A stretch of DNA of 64,000 bases from Microtetraspora malaysiensis (GTDB lineage Bacteria > Actinomycetota > Actinomycetes > Streptosporangiales > Streptosporangiaceae). Below are positions 15,961-24,293 of this stretch, in pieces. Both the position numbers and the translations under genes were made by a program. The stretch's first letter is position 1. Each line of letters begins with the position of its first letter. The stretch spans positions 124,001-188,000 of the forward strand of contig NZ_BBYJ01000009.1 of NCBI RefSeq assembly GCF_001528665.1, read 5' to 3'. Below the pieces are notes generated by a model. That model had not been told where the DNA came from. It was given only the letters and a program-made list of their open reading frames with translations, and ran no database searches.

Positions 15961-18246
15961 GTGAGACGGTACGGTCTCGTCGCACTGCTCGTCGTCACGA
16001 TCGGCGCGCTGCTCGGGGGCGGCGCCCTGTGGCTGCTCGGCGCCGTCGCCGCGGCGGACATCGCGTGGGCCGTGGGGACGCTCGCCGCGCTGCTCCCCGC
16101 CGCCTGGTGGCTGGTCTCGGCGCTGTGGCGGGGCAGGCTGGGCGTCGACGCCATCGCCGTGCTCGCCCTCGGTGGGGCGCTCGCCGTACAGGAGTACCTG
16201 GCCGGCGCGCTGATCGGCGTGATGCTCTCGACCGGCCAGATCCTGGACGACTACGCGCTGCGCCGGGCCCGCCGGGACCTGACGGCCCTGTACGAGCGCG
16301 CGCCGCGCACCGCCCGCCGCTACGAGGACGGCACACCGCACGTCATCCCCGTGGACGAGGTGCGGCTCGGCGACCTGCTGCTCGTCCCGACCGGCGAGAC
16401 GGTCCCGGTGGACGGCGTCGTGCGGCGCGGGGTGGCGCTGCTCGACGAGTCGGCGCTGACGGGCGAGTCCCTGCCGGTGGAGCACCCCGAGGGGGAGAGC
16501 GTGCCCAGCGGCGTGGTCAACGCGGGCGGGGCGTTCGAGATGCGCGCGACCGTGACCGCGGCCGAGAGCACGTACACCGGCGTCGTCCGGCTGGCCCGCG
16601 AGACCGAGGCGGACAGCGCCCCGATCGTGCGCCTCGCCGACCGGTTCGCGGCCTGGTTCGTGCCCGCGACCCTCCTGGTCGCCGGGCTGGCCTGGCTGGT
16701 CTCCCGCGACCCGGTCCGCGCGGTCGCGGTGCTCGTCGTGGCCACCCCCTGCCCGCTGCTGCTCGCCGCGCCCGCCGCCATCGCGTCCGGCCTGTCCCGT
16801 ACGGCACGGCACGGCGTGGTGGTGAAGGGCGGCGGGGCGCTGGAGACCCTCGGGAGGGCACGGACGCTGGTGCTGGACAAGACCGGGACGCTCACCGTCG
16901 GCCGGCCGCAGGTGGTGGACGTCGTGCCCGCGCCCGGCCGGACCCGCGACGAGGTCCTGCGGCTGGCGGCGGCGGTGGACCAGATGTCGTCGCACGTGCT
17001 GGCCTCGGCGATCGTCCGCACCGCCCGCGAGCGGGGGCTGGAGCTCCCCGTGCCCGGCGACGTGCGGGAGGAGCCGGGCAGCGGGACCAGCGCGCTGGTC
17101 GAGGGCGCCAAGGTCCGGGTCGGCAAGGCCCGTACGGCGTCGCGGTCGGAGTGGGAGGAGACGCAGCGGGCCAGGGCGGCGCTCGACGGTGCGATGACGG
17201 TGTGGGTGAGCGTGGACGACGCGGTCGCCGGCGTGATCCTGCTGCGGGACGAGGTGCGCGGGGACGCCGGACGCACGTTGCGGCGGCTGCGCTCGGCCGG
17301 GATCGACCGGGTGGTGATGCTCACCGGCGACCGGGCCGAGGTCGCGGAGAGCGTCGCGACCGTGCTCGGCATCGACCAGGTGTTCGCCGAGCGCTCCCCG
17401 GCGGACAAGGTGGAGGGGGTCCGGGAGGAGGTGCGGCGGGCCACGACCGCGATGGTCGGCGACGGCGTCAACGACGCGCCGGCGCTCGCCGCCGCCGACG
17501 TGGGCGTGGCGATGGGCGCCCGCGGCTCCGGCGCCTCGGCCCAGGCCGCCGACGTGGTGCTCACCACCGACCGGATCGACCGGCTGGCCGACGCGATGGA
17601 GGTCGCCCGGCGCTCGCGGCGGATCGCCGTGCAGAGCGCGGGCGTGGGCATCGGGCTCTCGCTGGTGGCCATGATCGTGGCGGCGTTCGGCTTCCTGCCT
17701 CCGGCGGGCGGTGCCCTGCTGCAGGAGGGCATCGACGTCGCGGTCATCCTGAACGCGCTGCGGGCGCTCGCGCCCGGCCTGGGGGCGCGGCAGCGGGTGA
17801 GCGGCCGGACGGACGCCCTGCTGCGGCGGTTCGAGAGCGAGCATGCCGAGCTGCGCCCGCCGCTGGAGAGCATCAGGGACGTCGCCGACGCGCTCGCCTC
17901 GCCGCCCGCTCCGGGCACCCTCGCCGAGCTCCGCAGGGTCCACGACTTCCTCACCGAGGACCTGCTTCCGCACGAGCACGACGAGGAGGAGCGGCTCTAC
18001 CCGGCGATGGGCGAGCTGCTCGGCGATTCGGAGGCGACGGTGACGATGAGCAGGGCGCACGCCGAGATCGACCGGCTGGTCACGCGGCTCGGCCGGCACA
18101 TCGAGCTCGCCGAGCCCGGCGGCCCGCACCCGGAGCAGCTCGACGACCTGCGGGCCTGCCTGTACGGGCTGTACGCCGTGCTGACCCTGCACTTCGCGCA
18201 GGAGGAGGAGGCGTACTTCTCCCTCGCGACGAGCGGCCGCGACTGA
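15961..18246 (+). CDS. P1B-5-like metal-transporting P-type ATPase with C-terminal hemerythrin domain
   Basis: This 761-aa membrane ATPase probably exports a transition metal. There is no N-terminal heavy-metal-associated domain. The membrane ion-binding motif reads TPCP (residues 262-265), the hallmark of subgroup P1B-5 rather than the CPC of copper or zinc pumps. The phosphorylated Asp306 is in VLDKTGTLTVG, the hinge is MVGDGVNDAPALAAADVGVAMG, and TGES precedes them. Residues about 620-761 form a hemerythrin-like helical bundle with His and Glu ligands (HAELR, HDFLTEDLLPHEHDEE, RAHAEID, LHFAQEEEAYF). Rhizobial Nia, a Ni/Fe exporter, has the same design. GTG 15961 with GGGGAGGGG upstream is chosen over an in-frame start at 15865. 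It is divergent from the HAD gene. Confidence 0.92.
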   Translation: MRRYGLVALLVVTIGALLGGGALWLLGAVAAADIAWAVGTLAALLPAAWWLVSALWRGRLGVDAIAVLALGGALAVQEYLAGALIGVMLSTGQILDDYALRRARRDLTALYERAPRTARRYEDGTPHVIPVDEVRLGDLLLVPTGETVPVDGVVRRGVALLDESALTGESLPVEHPEGESVPSGVVNAGGAFEMRATVTAAESTYTGVVRLARETEADSAPIVRLADRFAAWFVPATLLVAGLAWLVSRDPVRAVAVLVVATPCPLLLAAPAAIASGLSRTARHGVVVKGGGALETLGRARTLVLDKTGTLTVGRPQVVDVVPAPGRTRDEVLRLAAAVDQMSSHVLASAIVRTARERGLELPVPGDVREEPGSGTSALVEGAKVRVGKARTASRSEWEETQRARAALDGAMTVWVSVDDAVAGVILLRDEVRGDAGRTLRRLRSAGIDRVVMLTGDRAEVAESVATVLGIDQVFAERSPADKVEGVREEVRRATTAMVGDGVNDAPALAAADVGVAMGARGSGASAQAADVVLTTDRIDRLADAMEVARRSRRIAVQSAGVGIGLSLVAMIVAAFGFLPPAGGALLQEGIDVAVILNALRALAPGLGARQRVSGRTDALLRRFESEHAELRPPLESIRDVADALASPPAPGTLAELRRVHDFLTEDLLPHEHDEEERLYPAMGELLGDSEATVTMSRAHAEIDRLVTRLGRHIELAEPGGPHPEQLDDLRACLYGLYAVLTLHFAQEEEAYFSLATSGRD

Positions 18247-18312
18247 TGCGGCGACCGATGCGGCGACTGATCGCTTCGCGCGATCACGGGGCGCGCGGCC
18301 CCGTCGGCGCGG

Positions 18313-18678
18313 TCATCCGCTGATGGAGGGGCGGTTGTGCAGGGTCACCAGTGTCTGGTTCCCCTCCCCGTCCTCGATGTCCAGCGCCCACGGCGTCCCC
18401 GGGATCGACGAGGTCGTCTGGATCCTCCGGGGGTGGTTGATCGCGTGCCGCAACACCACCGGGTACTTGCCGTCACGCCCGCCGAGCCCGACGGAGAAGC
18501 AGTCGTCCTTCTCGTCGTACTCCAGGTAGGCGAGTGGGAGTTTCGCCGCCTCCGTCTGGTCGCCGAAGGTGCGGTCCAGCACCTCGACGGTGACCGAGGC
18601 GCCCTCGTAGTCCTTGGTCAGCTTCTCGAAGAAGTTGTGCCACTCCGCGCGGGGGAGCTCGGCCTGCTGCTGGGTCAT
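18313..18678 (-). CDS. DUF5335 family small protein
   Basis: This 121-aa soluble protein has no signal or membrane segment and begins LPRAEWHNFFEKLTKDYEGASVTVEVLD, matching what I recall of the DUF5335 family, whose function is not known. Predicted to be mainly beta strands in the second half (WALDIEDGEGNQTLVTLH). CAGGA precedes the ATG. It is convergent with the metal ATPase and divergent from the MBL-fold gene; no operon partner is seen. Confidence 0.75.
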   Translation of the reverse strand: MTQQQAELPRAEWHNFFEKLTKDYEGASVTVEVLDRTFGDQTEAAKLPLAYLEYDEKDDCFSVGLGGRDGKYPVVLRHAINHPRRIQTTSSIPGTPWALDIEDGEGNQTLVTLHNRPSISG

Positions 18679-18852
18679 GTCCTGGCTCCTTCGGCTCGCC
18701 TCACTTCATGCTGATCACCGCCTCGGGGCCGTCACATCACCCGATCGAGTAGGACTCGGTCAGAAACGCCACGCTCATCACCGGTGGAACGGCTTGGCTA
18801 CTCTGATCAAGGGGCCGGGCGGTCCCGGCGCAGGGCGACGGGAGGGGCGTAG

Positions 18853-19962
18853 ATGGCGGGCAATCGAGCGTTGCGTATGGGGGCGATCCTGGCCGGGGCG
18901 GCGGCCGTCGCCGCGGCCGGATGGGCGCTGAGAGAGGTCCCGGCGGCGCTCGGCGGCAGACCCTCGGGCCAGCGGGCCGCGCGGATGCGCCGCTCGCCGC
19001 ACTTCACCGGCGCCGCCTTCGCCAACTCCTCGCCCGTCGTGGTCGCCACGCCGGGGCAGGGCGGCCGGCTGCTGCGCGACATGATGGCGAGCGGGCCGCG
19101 GCGCAAACCGGCCGGGCCGGTGCCGGTGCTCGTCCCGTCCGCCGCCGCCGAGTCCGATCTGGACATCGTCTGGTACGGCCACGCCACGACCCTCGTCGAG
19201 ATCGAGGGGCGTCGCGTGCTGTTCGACCCCGTGTGGAGCGACCGGTGCTCGCCGGCGCCCCTGGCCGGCCCGAAGCGGTTGCACCAGCCGCCCGTGCCGG
19301 CCGAGGAGCTCCCGCCGCTGGACGCCATCGTGATCTCGCATGACCACTACGACCACCTCGACATGGCAACGGTCCGTACGCTGACCAGGACCCAGGTGGC
19401 GCCCTTCCTCGTGCCGCTCGGAGTGGGCGCGCACCTCGACCGGTGGGGCGTGCCCGCGAACCGGATCGTCGAGCTCGACTGGGACGAGACCTTCACGATC
19501 GCCGGGCTGGGCGTCACCCTCACCGAGGCCCGCCACTTCTCCGGCCGCGCCTTCTCCCGCAACCCGACCCTCTGGGGCTCGTGGGTGCTGGCCGGGGAGC
19601 GCCGCAAGGTCTTCTACACCGGCGACAGCGGCTACTTCGACGGCTACGCCCGGCTCGGCGCGCAGTACGGGCCGTTCGACGTGACGCTCATGCAGATCGG
19701 CGCGTACAGCCCGAGCTGGCCCGACATCCACATGACGCCGGAGGAGGCGGTCGAGGCCCACCTCGCCCTCGGCGGGGACCTGCTCGTGCCGGTCCACTGG
19801 GCCACCTTCGTCCTCGCCTTCCACGGCTGGGCGGAGCCGGTCGACCGGCTGTGGCGTGAGGCGAAGGACCGCGGCCTGCGGATCGCCGTCCCCCGGCCGG
19901 GGGAGCGGATCAGCGCGGACCGCCCGCCCGCGGTCGACGCCTGGTGGCAGGCGGTCGGCTGA
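18853..19962 (+). CDS. Membrane-anchored MBL-fold hydrolase (UlaG/NAPE-PLD-like)
   Basis: This 369-aa metallo-beta-lactamase-fold protein starts with a hydrophobic helix (residues about 9-25) likely to act as membrane anchor or signal. The metal motif HxHxDH is SHDHYDHLD, preceded by WYGHATTLVEIEGRRVLFDPVWSDRCSPAP, a layout shared by N-acylphosphatidylethanolamine phospholipase D and UlaG-like enzymes. Later His residues (TEARHFSGR, PVHWATF) and Asp in YTGDSGYFDGY complete the two-metal site. The ATG is preceded by GGGAGGGGCGTAG. It is monocistronic as far as seen. A phosphodiester or lipid substrate is inferred from family only. Confidence 0.88.
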   Translation: MAGNRALRMGAILAGAAAVAAAGWALREVPAALGGRPSGQRAARMRRSPHFTGAAFANSSPVVVATPGQGGRLLRDMMASGPRRKPAGPVPVLVPSAAAESDLDIVWYGHATTLVEIEGRRVLFDPVWSDRCSPAPLAGPKRLHQPPVPAEELPPLDAIVISHDHYDHLDMATVRTLTRTQVAPFLVPLGVGAHLDRWGVPANRIVELDWDETFTIAGLGVTLTEARHFSGRAFSRNPTLWGSWVLAGERRKVFYTGDSGYFDGYARLGAQYGPFDVTLMQIGAYSPSWPDIHMTPEEAVEAHLALGGDLLVPVHWATFVLAFHGWAEPVDRLWREAKDRGLRIAVPRPGERISADRPPAVDAWWQAVG

Positions 19963-19997
19963 CCCGTCCGTACCCGCCCGGGGGTCGGCGGCGGCCG

Positions 19998-20777
19998 TCA
20001 CAGCAGGGTGAGCACCCTGGGGCCGTCCTCGGTGACGGCCACGGTGTGTTCCACATGGGCGGCCCGGCTGCGGTCCACGCTCTGCAGCGTCCACCCGTCC
20101 GGGGCGGTGCGGTACTGGTCCCGGCCGCCGGAGATGAACATCGGCTCGATGGCCAGCACCATGCCCGGCCGCAGCACCATGCCGCGTCCCGGCCGGGCCT
20201 CGTTGGGGACATGCGGGTCCTCGTGCATGTGCCGGCCGACGCCGTGGCCGCCGAAGTCGGAGAGGATGCCGTATCCGGCGGCCCGTCCCACGGTGGCGAC
20301 GGCGTGGCCGATGTCGCCCAGCCGCGCGCCCGGCACGGCGGCCGCGATCGCCGCGTCCAGCGCGGCCTGGGTCGTCCGGATGAGAGCCAGATCGGCGGCG
20401 GAGGCGGTGGGATCGGACCGTCCGACGACGATGCTGACGGCCGCGTCCCCGGCCCAGCCGTCCAGGTAGGCGCCGCAGTCCACGCTCAGCAGGTCGCCCT
20501 CGCGCAGGCGGTAGCCGTCCGGGATGCCGTGCACGACGCTGTCGTTCACCGACGTGCAGATCATCGCCGGGAACGGGGTCGGCGCGAAGTGCGGCTTGTA
20601 GTTGAGGAAGGCGGATGTGGCGCCCGACTCGTGGATGACCGTGGTGGCGGCCTCGTCCAGATCCTTCAGCGCCGCTCCGGGCACCGCCAGCTCCCGTGCC
20701 GCGGCCAGCGCGCGGGCGACCACCCTGCCCGCCTCGCGCATCACGGTCAGTTCTCCCTCGGTCTTGATCTCGACCAT
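19998..20777 (-). CDS. map: Type I methionine aminopeptidase
   Basis: This 259-aa cytoplasmic metalloprotease removes initiator methionine from nascent proteins. The five dinuclear-metal ligands are visible: Asp in LLSVDCGAYL, Asp in GWAGDAAVS, His in GGHGVGRHMHEDP, Glu in VLAIEPMF and Glu in HVEHTVAV; the substrate His is in VVHGIP. I start at ATG 20777, which has GGGAGGG upstream; a longer frame to 20843 runs through the palindromic operator and is unlikely. It diverges from an XRE regulator across a 22-bp palindrome, whereas housekeeping map genes usually sit in ribosomal or secY operons. It may be an inducible second copy. Confidence 0.93.
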   Translation of the reverse strand: MVEIKTEGELTVMREAGRVVARALAAARELAVPGAALKDLDEAATTVIHESGATSAFLNYKPHFAPTPFPAMICTSVNDSVVHGIPDGYRLREGDLLSVDCGAYLDGWAGDAAVSIVVGRSDPTASAADLALIRTTQAALDAAIAAAVPGARLGDIGHAVATVGRAAGYGILSDFGGHGVGRHMHEDPHVPNEARPGRGMVLRPGMVLAIEPMFISGGRDQYRTAPDGWTLQSVDRSRAAHVEHTVAVTEDGPRVLTLL

Positions 20778-20797
20778 GCGACCCTCCCGGTTTTCGA

Positions 20798-20819
20798 ATA
20801 ACAATACCGGTATTGTTAT
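20798..20819. promoter_or_regulatory. Perfect 22-bp palindrome between map and the XRE regulator
   Basis: The arms ATAACAATACC (20798-20808) and GGTATTGTTAT (20809-20819) are exact inverted repeats without spacer, strongly AT-rich in a GC-rich background. It lies 21 bp upstream of the map start and 22 bp upstream of the XRE start, where one bound dimer could block both promoters. Binding by the adjacent XRE protein is inferred. Confidence 0.8.
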
Positions 20820-20841
20820 CACGCTTGCTAGGATCTGCGAC

Positions 20842-21096
20842 ATGGTGCGACCGCCGCTGACCGAGCTTGATCACGAACGAGGCAACCGCCTGGGCGTCCT
20901 GCTGCGGCAGGCGCGGGGCGAGCGGAGCATGGTGGAGGTGGCCGCCGCCGCCGGCCTGTCTCCGGAGACACTGCGCAAGATCGAGACCGGTCGGGTGCCG
21001 ACGCCGGCCTTCTTCACCATCGCGGCGCTCGCCGCCGTCCTGAACGTCTCCCTGGACGTGCTCGCCGAGGTCTGCGCCCAGGACCGCGCCGCCTGA
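20842..21096 (+). CDS. XRE family HTH regulator beside map
   Basis: This 84-aa protein is essentially one Cro/C1-type DNA-binding domain: GNRLGVLLRQARGERSMVEVAAAAGLSPETLRKIETGRVPTPAFFTIAALAAVLNVSLDVLAEVC. A TAGGAT box at 20829-20834 ends 7 nt before the ATG, so the message may be leaderless; AGGA inside that box could alternatively serve as ribosome site. No ligand or sensor domain is present, so induction must come through another factor or protein level. The divergent layout with the palindrome suggests it represses itself and the aminopeptidase. Confidence 0.88.
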   Translation: MVRPPLTELDHERGNRLGVLLRQARGERSMVEVAAAAGLSPETLRKIETGRVPTPAFFTIAALAAVLNVSLDVLAEVCAQDRAA

Positions 21097-21106
21097 GCCG
21101 CCGGTT

Positions 21107-21499
21107 CTACCGGCAGCTCTCCAGGACGGTGGCGTTGGCGAGGCCGCCCGCTTCGCACATGGTCTGCAGGGCGTACCGCGCGCCGCGCTGTCGCATCGCG
21201 TTGACGAGCGTGGTCATGATGCGGGCGCCGCTGGCGCCGAGCGGGTGACCCAGGGCGATGGCGCCGCCGTTGACGTCGACCTTGGCCGGGTCCGCGCCGG
21301 TGTCACGCAGCCAGGCGAGGACGACGGACGCGAAGGCCTCGTTGACCTCGAACAGGTCGATGTCGTCGAGCCGCGGGCCGGCCCGGCGCAGCACTCTCGG
21401 TGGCGGGGATGACCCGGTCAGTATCGGCAGCGGGTCGGAGCCGGTGACCGCGAAGCTGTGCAGCCGGGCCGGCGGGCGCAGGCCGAGCGCGGCGGCGGG
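21107..21499 (-). pseudogene. 5'-truncated thiolase (acetyl-CoA acetyltransferase) remnant
   Basis: The frame encodes only the last third of a thiolase: LHSFAVTGSDPLPILTG, then DDIDLFEVNEAFASVVLAWL, the catalytic His motif NGGAIALGHPLGASGARIM and the terminal Cys motif QTMCEAGGLANATV. Reading upstream, the frame meets the TGA that is the stop of the MarR gene (21500-21502), so the first 260 or so codons, including the nucleophile Cys, are absent. Slight decay is visible (CEAGG where CEGGG is usual). No start with a ribosome site exists apart from a weak GTG at 21394. It is probably scar tissue from insertion of the MarR/MFS/AKR cassette. Confidence 0.8.
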
Positions 21500-21967
21500 T
21501 CATGCCGGCTGGGCGCCGCCTTGCAATTGCCGGACGGCATCGACCAGGGGCGCGAGCACGGGATCGGTGGCTGCCTGGTCGAGGGCCTCGCGCAGGGCGG
21601 CGTTGTGGGTGGGACGTGCCTCCTCCAGCAGGCGCAGGCCGTCGCCGGAGACGTCGGTGTAGATGCCGCGGCGGTCGGTGGGGCACAGGTAGCGCGAGAG
21701 CAGCCCGCGGTCCTCCAGCCGGGTCACCAGCCGCGTGGTGGCGCTCTGGCTGAGGACGACGGAGTCGGCGACCTGCCGCATCTGCAGGTGTCCGCCCTCG
21801 CCGTCGTGCTGGCGGCTCAGCACGTCCAGCAGCGAGTACTCGCGTGCGCTCAGCCGGTGTTCGGCCTGGAGCGCGCGTTCGACCCTGCTCTCGATGCGTC
21901 CGTGCAGCAGCGAGAGCGCCGACCAACCGTGCGCCAGTGCGGTCATCGCCGGGTCGGTGGCGGTCAT
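21500..21967 (-). CDS. MarR family transcriptional regulator
   Basis: This 155-aa winged-helix regulator has recognition region LQMRQVADSVVLSQSATTRLVTRLEDRGLLSRYLCPTDRRGIYTDVSGDG, the usual MarR wing with a DRR motif. ATG 21967 is preceded by GAGGGAGC; a longer frame to 22135 would run across the promoter region. It is divergent from an MFS transporter, and the intergenic space (21968-22147) contains an AT-rich core (CTATACCCGCG, GCAATTATTGTCGACGCTTG) that probably holds both promoters and the operator, though I see no perfect palindrome. Likely a drug- or phenolic-responsive repressor of the transporter and aldo-keto reductase. Confidence 0.9.
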   Translation of the reverse strand: MTATDPAMTALAHGWSALSLLHGRIESRVERALQAEHRLSAREYSLLDVLSRQHDGEGGHLQMRQVADSVVLSQSATTRLVTRLEDRGLLSRYLCPTDRRGIYTDVSGDGLRLLEEARPTHNAALREALDQAATDPVLAPLVDAVRQLQGGAQPA

Positions 21968-22147
21968 GAGCGGCTCCCTCGGTCGGGTCGTGCGAGCGGA
22001 GGCGTAGGCGGCGACCTGCCGCGAGACCTGCCGCCGCATCACGGACTTCACTATACCCGCGTTTGCCATTAGTCGGCGTGTGCAATTATTGTCGACGCTT
22101 GTAAAGAGCTCGCGCAACTTCACCTTGCATGTCAAAGGACCCTCGTC

Positions 22148-23359
22148 ATGCCGCTCGCACTGCTGGCCCTGGCCATAGGGGCCTTCGGAATCGGCACCAC
22201 GGAATTCGTGATCATGGGGCTGCTGCCCCAGGTCGGCGCGGACCTCGGCGTGTCCGTGCCGACGGCCGGCTTCCTGGTCACCGGCTACGCCCTCGGCGTC
22301 ATGATCGGCGCACCGATCATGACCGTCCTCGGCACCAGGATTTCTCGCAAGAACATGCTCATGCTGCTCATGGGCCTGTTCATCCTCGGCAACCTCATCT
22401 CTGCCGTCGCCCCGGTCTTCGCCGTCATGCTGATCGGCCGAGTGGTGGCCTCACTGGCCCACGGCGCCTTCTTCGGCATCGGCTCCGTCGTCGCCGCCGA
22501 ACTGGTGGCGCCGGAGAAGAAGGCCGGCGCCATCTCGATGATGTTCACCGGCCTGACCGTGGCCAACGTCGTCGGCGTGCCCCTGGGTACGTTCGTGGGC
22601 CAGAACGCCGGCTGGCGCGTGACCTTCCTGATCGTCGCCGCCCTCGGCGTACTCGGCCTGGCCGGCGTCGCCAAGCTCGTACCCGACGTACCCAAGCCGG
22701 ATGGAGTACGGCTGCGGCACGAGGTCGCCGCCTTCAAGAACACCCAGGTCATTTTGGCGATGGCCATGACGGTCCTCGGCTTCGGAGGCGTGTTCGCCGC
22801 GATCACCTACATCGCGCCGATGATGACCGAGGTCAGTGGCTTCGCGGAATCCTCCGTCACCTGGCTGATGGTGGTTTTCGGGCTGGGCATGGTGGCCGGC
22901 AACCTCATCGGCGGCCGTTTCGCGGACCGCAAGCTCATGCCGATGCTCTACACCGCCCTGGGCGGCCTGGCGCTGGTCCTGCTGCTGTTCACCTTCCTGG
23001 CCTCCGGCAAGGCCGCGTCCGTCGTGGCCGTCTTCCTCATCGGCGCTCTCGGTTTCGCCACCGTCCCGCCCCTGCAGAAGCGCGTCCTGGACCACGCCCA
23101 CGGCGCGCCGACGCTGGCCTCGGCGGCCAACATCGGCGCCTTCAACCTGGGCAACGCCCTGTCCGCCTGGCTCGGCGGCCTGGTGATCTCCGCCGGCCTC
23201 GGCTACAGCGCGCCCAACGCCGTCGGGGCCATCCTGGCCGCCGCCGCCCTGGTGCTGGCCGTCATCTCACGCCGGCTCGAGCTGCGGCCCATCCGCACCA
23301 CTGCGGCGTCCGCCCCGGCGAACCTCGATCCCGCCACGGCGGGAGCCGTCCGCTCCTGA
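22148..23359 (+). CDS. MFS transporter, DHA1 AraJ/YdhP-like
   Basis: This 403-aa drug:H+ antiporter-like protein has 12 predicted hydrophobic segments and begins LALAIGAFGIGTTEFVIMGLLPQV, the characteristic TTEFVIMGLLP start of the AraJ/YdhP/Cmx group. Motif A-like loops (GTRISRKNML) follow TM2. The closest known roles are efflux of sugars, arabinose-type compounds or drugs such as chloramphenicol. It diverges from a MarR regulator and is followed, after 46 bp containing AAAGGATC, by an aldo-keto reductase, forming a MarR-controlled efflux plus reduction cassette. Confidence 0.92.
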   Translation: MPLALLALAIGAFGIGTTEFVIMGLLPQVGADLGVSVPTAGFLVTGYALGVMIGAPIMTVLGTRISRKNMLMLLMGLFILGNLISAVAPVFAVMLIGRVVASLAHGAFFGIGSVVAAELVAPEKKAGAISMMFTGLTVANVVGVPLGTFVGQNAGWRVTFLIVAALGVLGLAGVAKLVPDVPKPDGVRLRHEVAAFKNTQVILAMAMTVLGFGGVFAAITYIAPMMTEVSGFAESSVTWLMVVFGLGMVAGNLIGGRFADRKLMPMLYTALGGLALVLLLFTFLASGKAASVVAVFLIGALGFATVPPLQKRVLDHAHGAPTLASAANIGAFNLGNALSAWLGGLVISAGLGYSAPNAVGAILAAAALVLAVISRRLELRPIRTTAASAPANLDPATAGAVRS

Positions 23360-23405
23360 TCCCCGTACCCGCCCTGTCAAGGCAGCACCAAAGAAAGGAT
23401 CCCTG

Positions 23406-24230
23406 ATGACTTCCGTGCCGAACGTGACGCTCAACAACGGTGTGACCATGCCCCAGTTGGGCTTCGGCGTCTTCCAGGTTCCCGACGAGGAGACCACCGC
23501 CGCGGTCACCAGCGCTTTGGAGGCCGGCTACCGCAGCATCGACACCGCCGCGATCTACGGCAACGAGCGCGGTGTCGGCAAGGCCATCGCCGCCTCCGGC
23601 CTCCACCGCGAGGAGCTGTTCGTCACGACCAAGCTGTGGAACGAGGACCAGGGCCACGACCAGACCCTGGCCGCGTTCGACACCTCCCTGGACAGGCTCG
23701 GCCTCGACCACGTCGACCTCTACCTCATCCACTGGCCCACCCCGGCCCGCGACCTGTACGTGGAGACCTACAAGGCGCTGGAGAAGATCCTCGCCGACGG
23801 TCGTGCCCGCGCCATCGGCGTCTCGAACTTCCAGATCCCCCACCTGCGGCGGCTCCTGGAGCGCACCGGCATCACCCCGGCGGTCAACCAGGTGGAGCTG
23901 CACCCCGGCCTTCAGCAGACCGCGCTGCGCGCCTTCCACGCCGGGCACGGTATCGCCACCGAGGCCTGGAGCCCCCTGGCTCAGGGCGCGGTCCTCGGGG
24001 ACGAGGCGATCGTGAGAGTGGCCGAGGCGTATGGCGTCACCCCGGCGCAGGTCGTGCTGCGCTGGCACCTGCAGACGGGCAACATCGTGATCCCCAAATC
24101 CGTCACCCCCGACCGCATCCGGCAGAACCTCGATGTCTTCGGCTTCGCGCTCACCGACGCCGACATGGCCGCCCTCACGGGCCTCGACCGGGGTCTGCGC
24201 ACCGGCCCGGACCCCGACACCCTCAACTGA
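23406..24230 (+). CDS. Aldo/keto reductase
   Basis: This 274-aa NADPH-dependent oxidoreductase has the AKR5-like layout. The catalytic tetrad is visible as Asp in SIDTAAIYGNE, Tyr in the same stretch, Lys in VTTKLWNED and His in LIHWPTP. The cofactor motif IPKSVTPDRIRQN is near the C-terminus. AGAAAGGATCCCTG precedes the ATG. It follows the MFS gene and probably detoxifies or converts the same carbonyl compound; 2,5-diketo-gluconate reductase-like names are often given to this group, but the substrate is not predictable. Confidence 0.93.
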   Translation: MTSVPNVTLNNGVTMPQLGFGVFQVPDEETTAAVTSALEAGYRSIDTAAIYGNERGVGKAIAASGLHREELFVTTKLWNEDQGHDQTLAAFDTSLDRLGLDHVDLYLIHWPTPARDLYVETYKALEKILADGRARAIGVSNFQIPHLRRLLERTGITPAVNQVELHPGLQQTALRAFHAGHGIATEAWSPLAQGAVLGDEAIVRVAEAYGVTPAQVVLRWHLQTGNIVIPKSVTPDRIRQNLDVFGFALTDADMAALTGLDRGLRTGPDPDTLN

Positions 24231-24293
24231 TCCGGCCGGTGTCTGACCCGCACGGCACCGGGCCGGCTCGATCAGCCGGCCCGGTGGCTTCCG

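Noticed and set aside
15961-16200. Heavy-metal-associated (HMA) domain in the P-type ATPase
   Set aside because: No GMTCxxC motif; the N-terminus goes straight into membrane segments.
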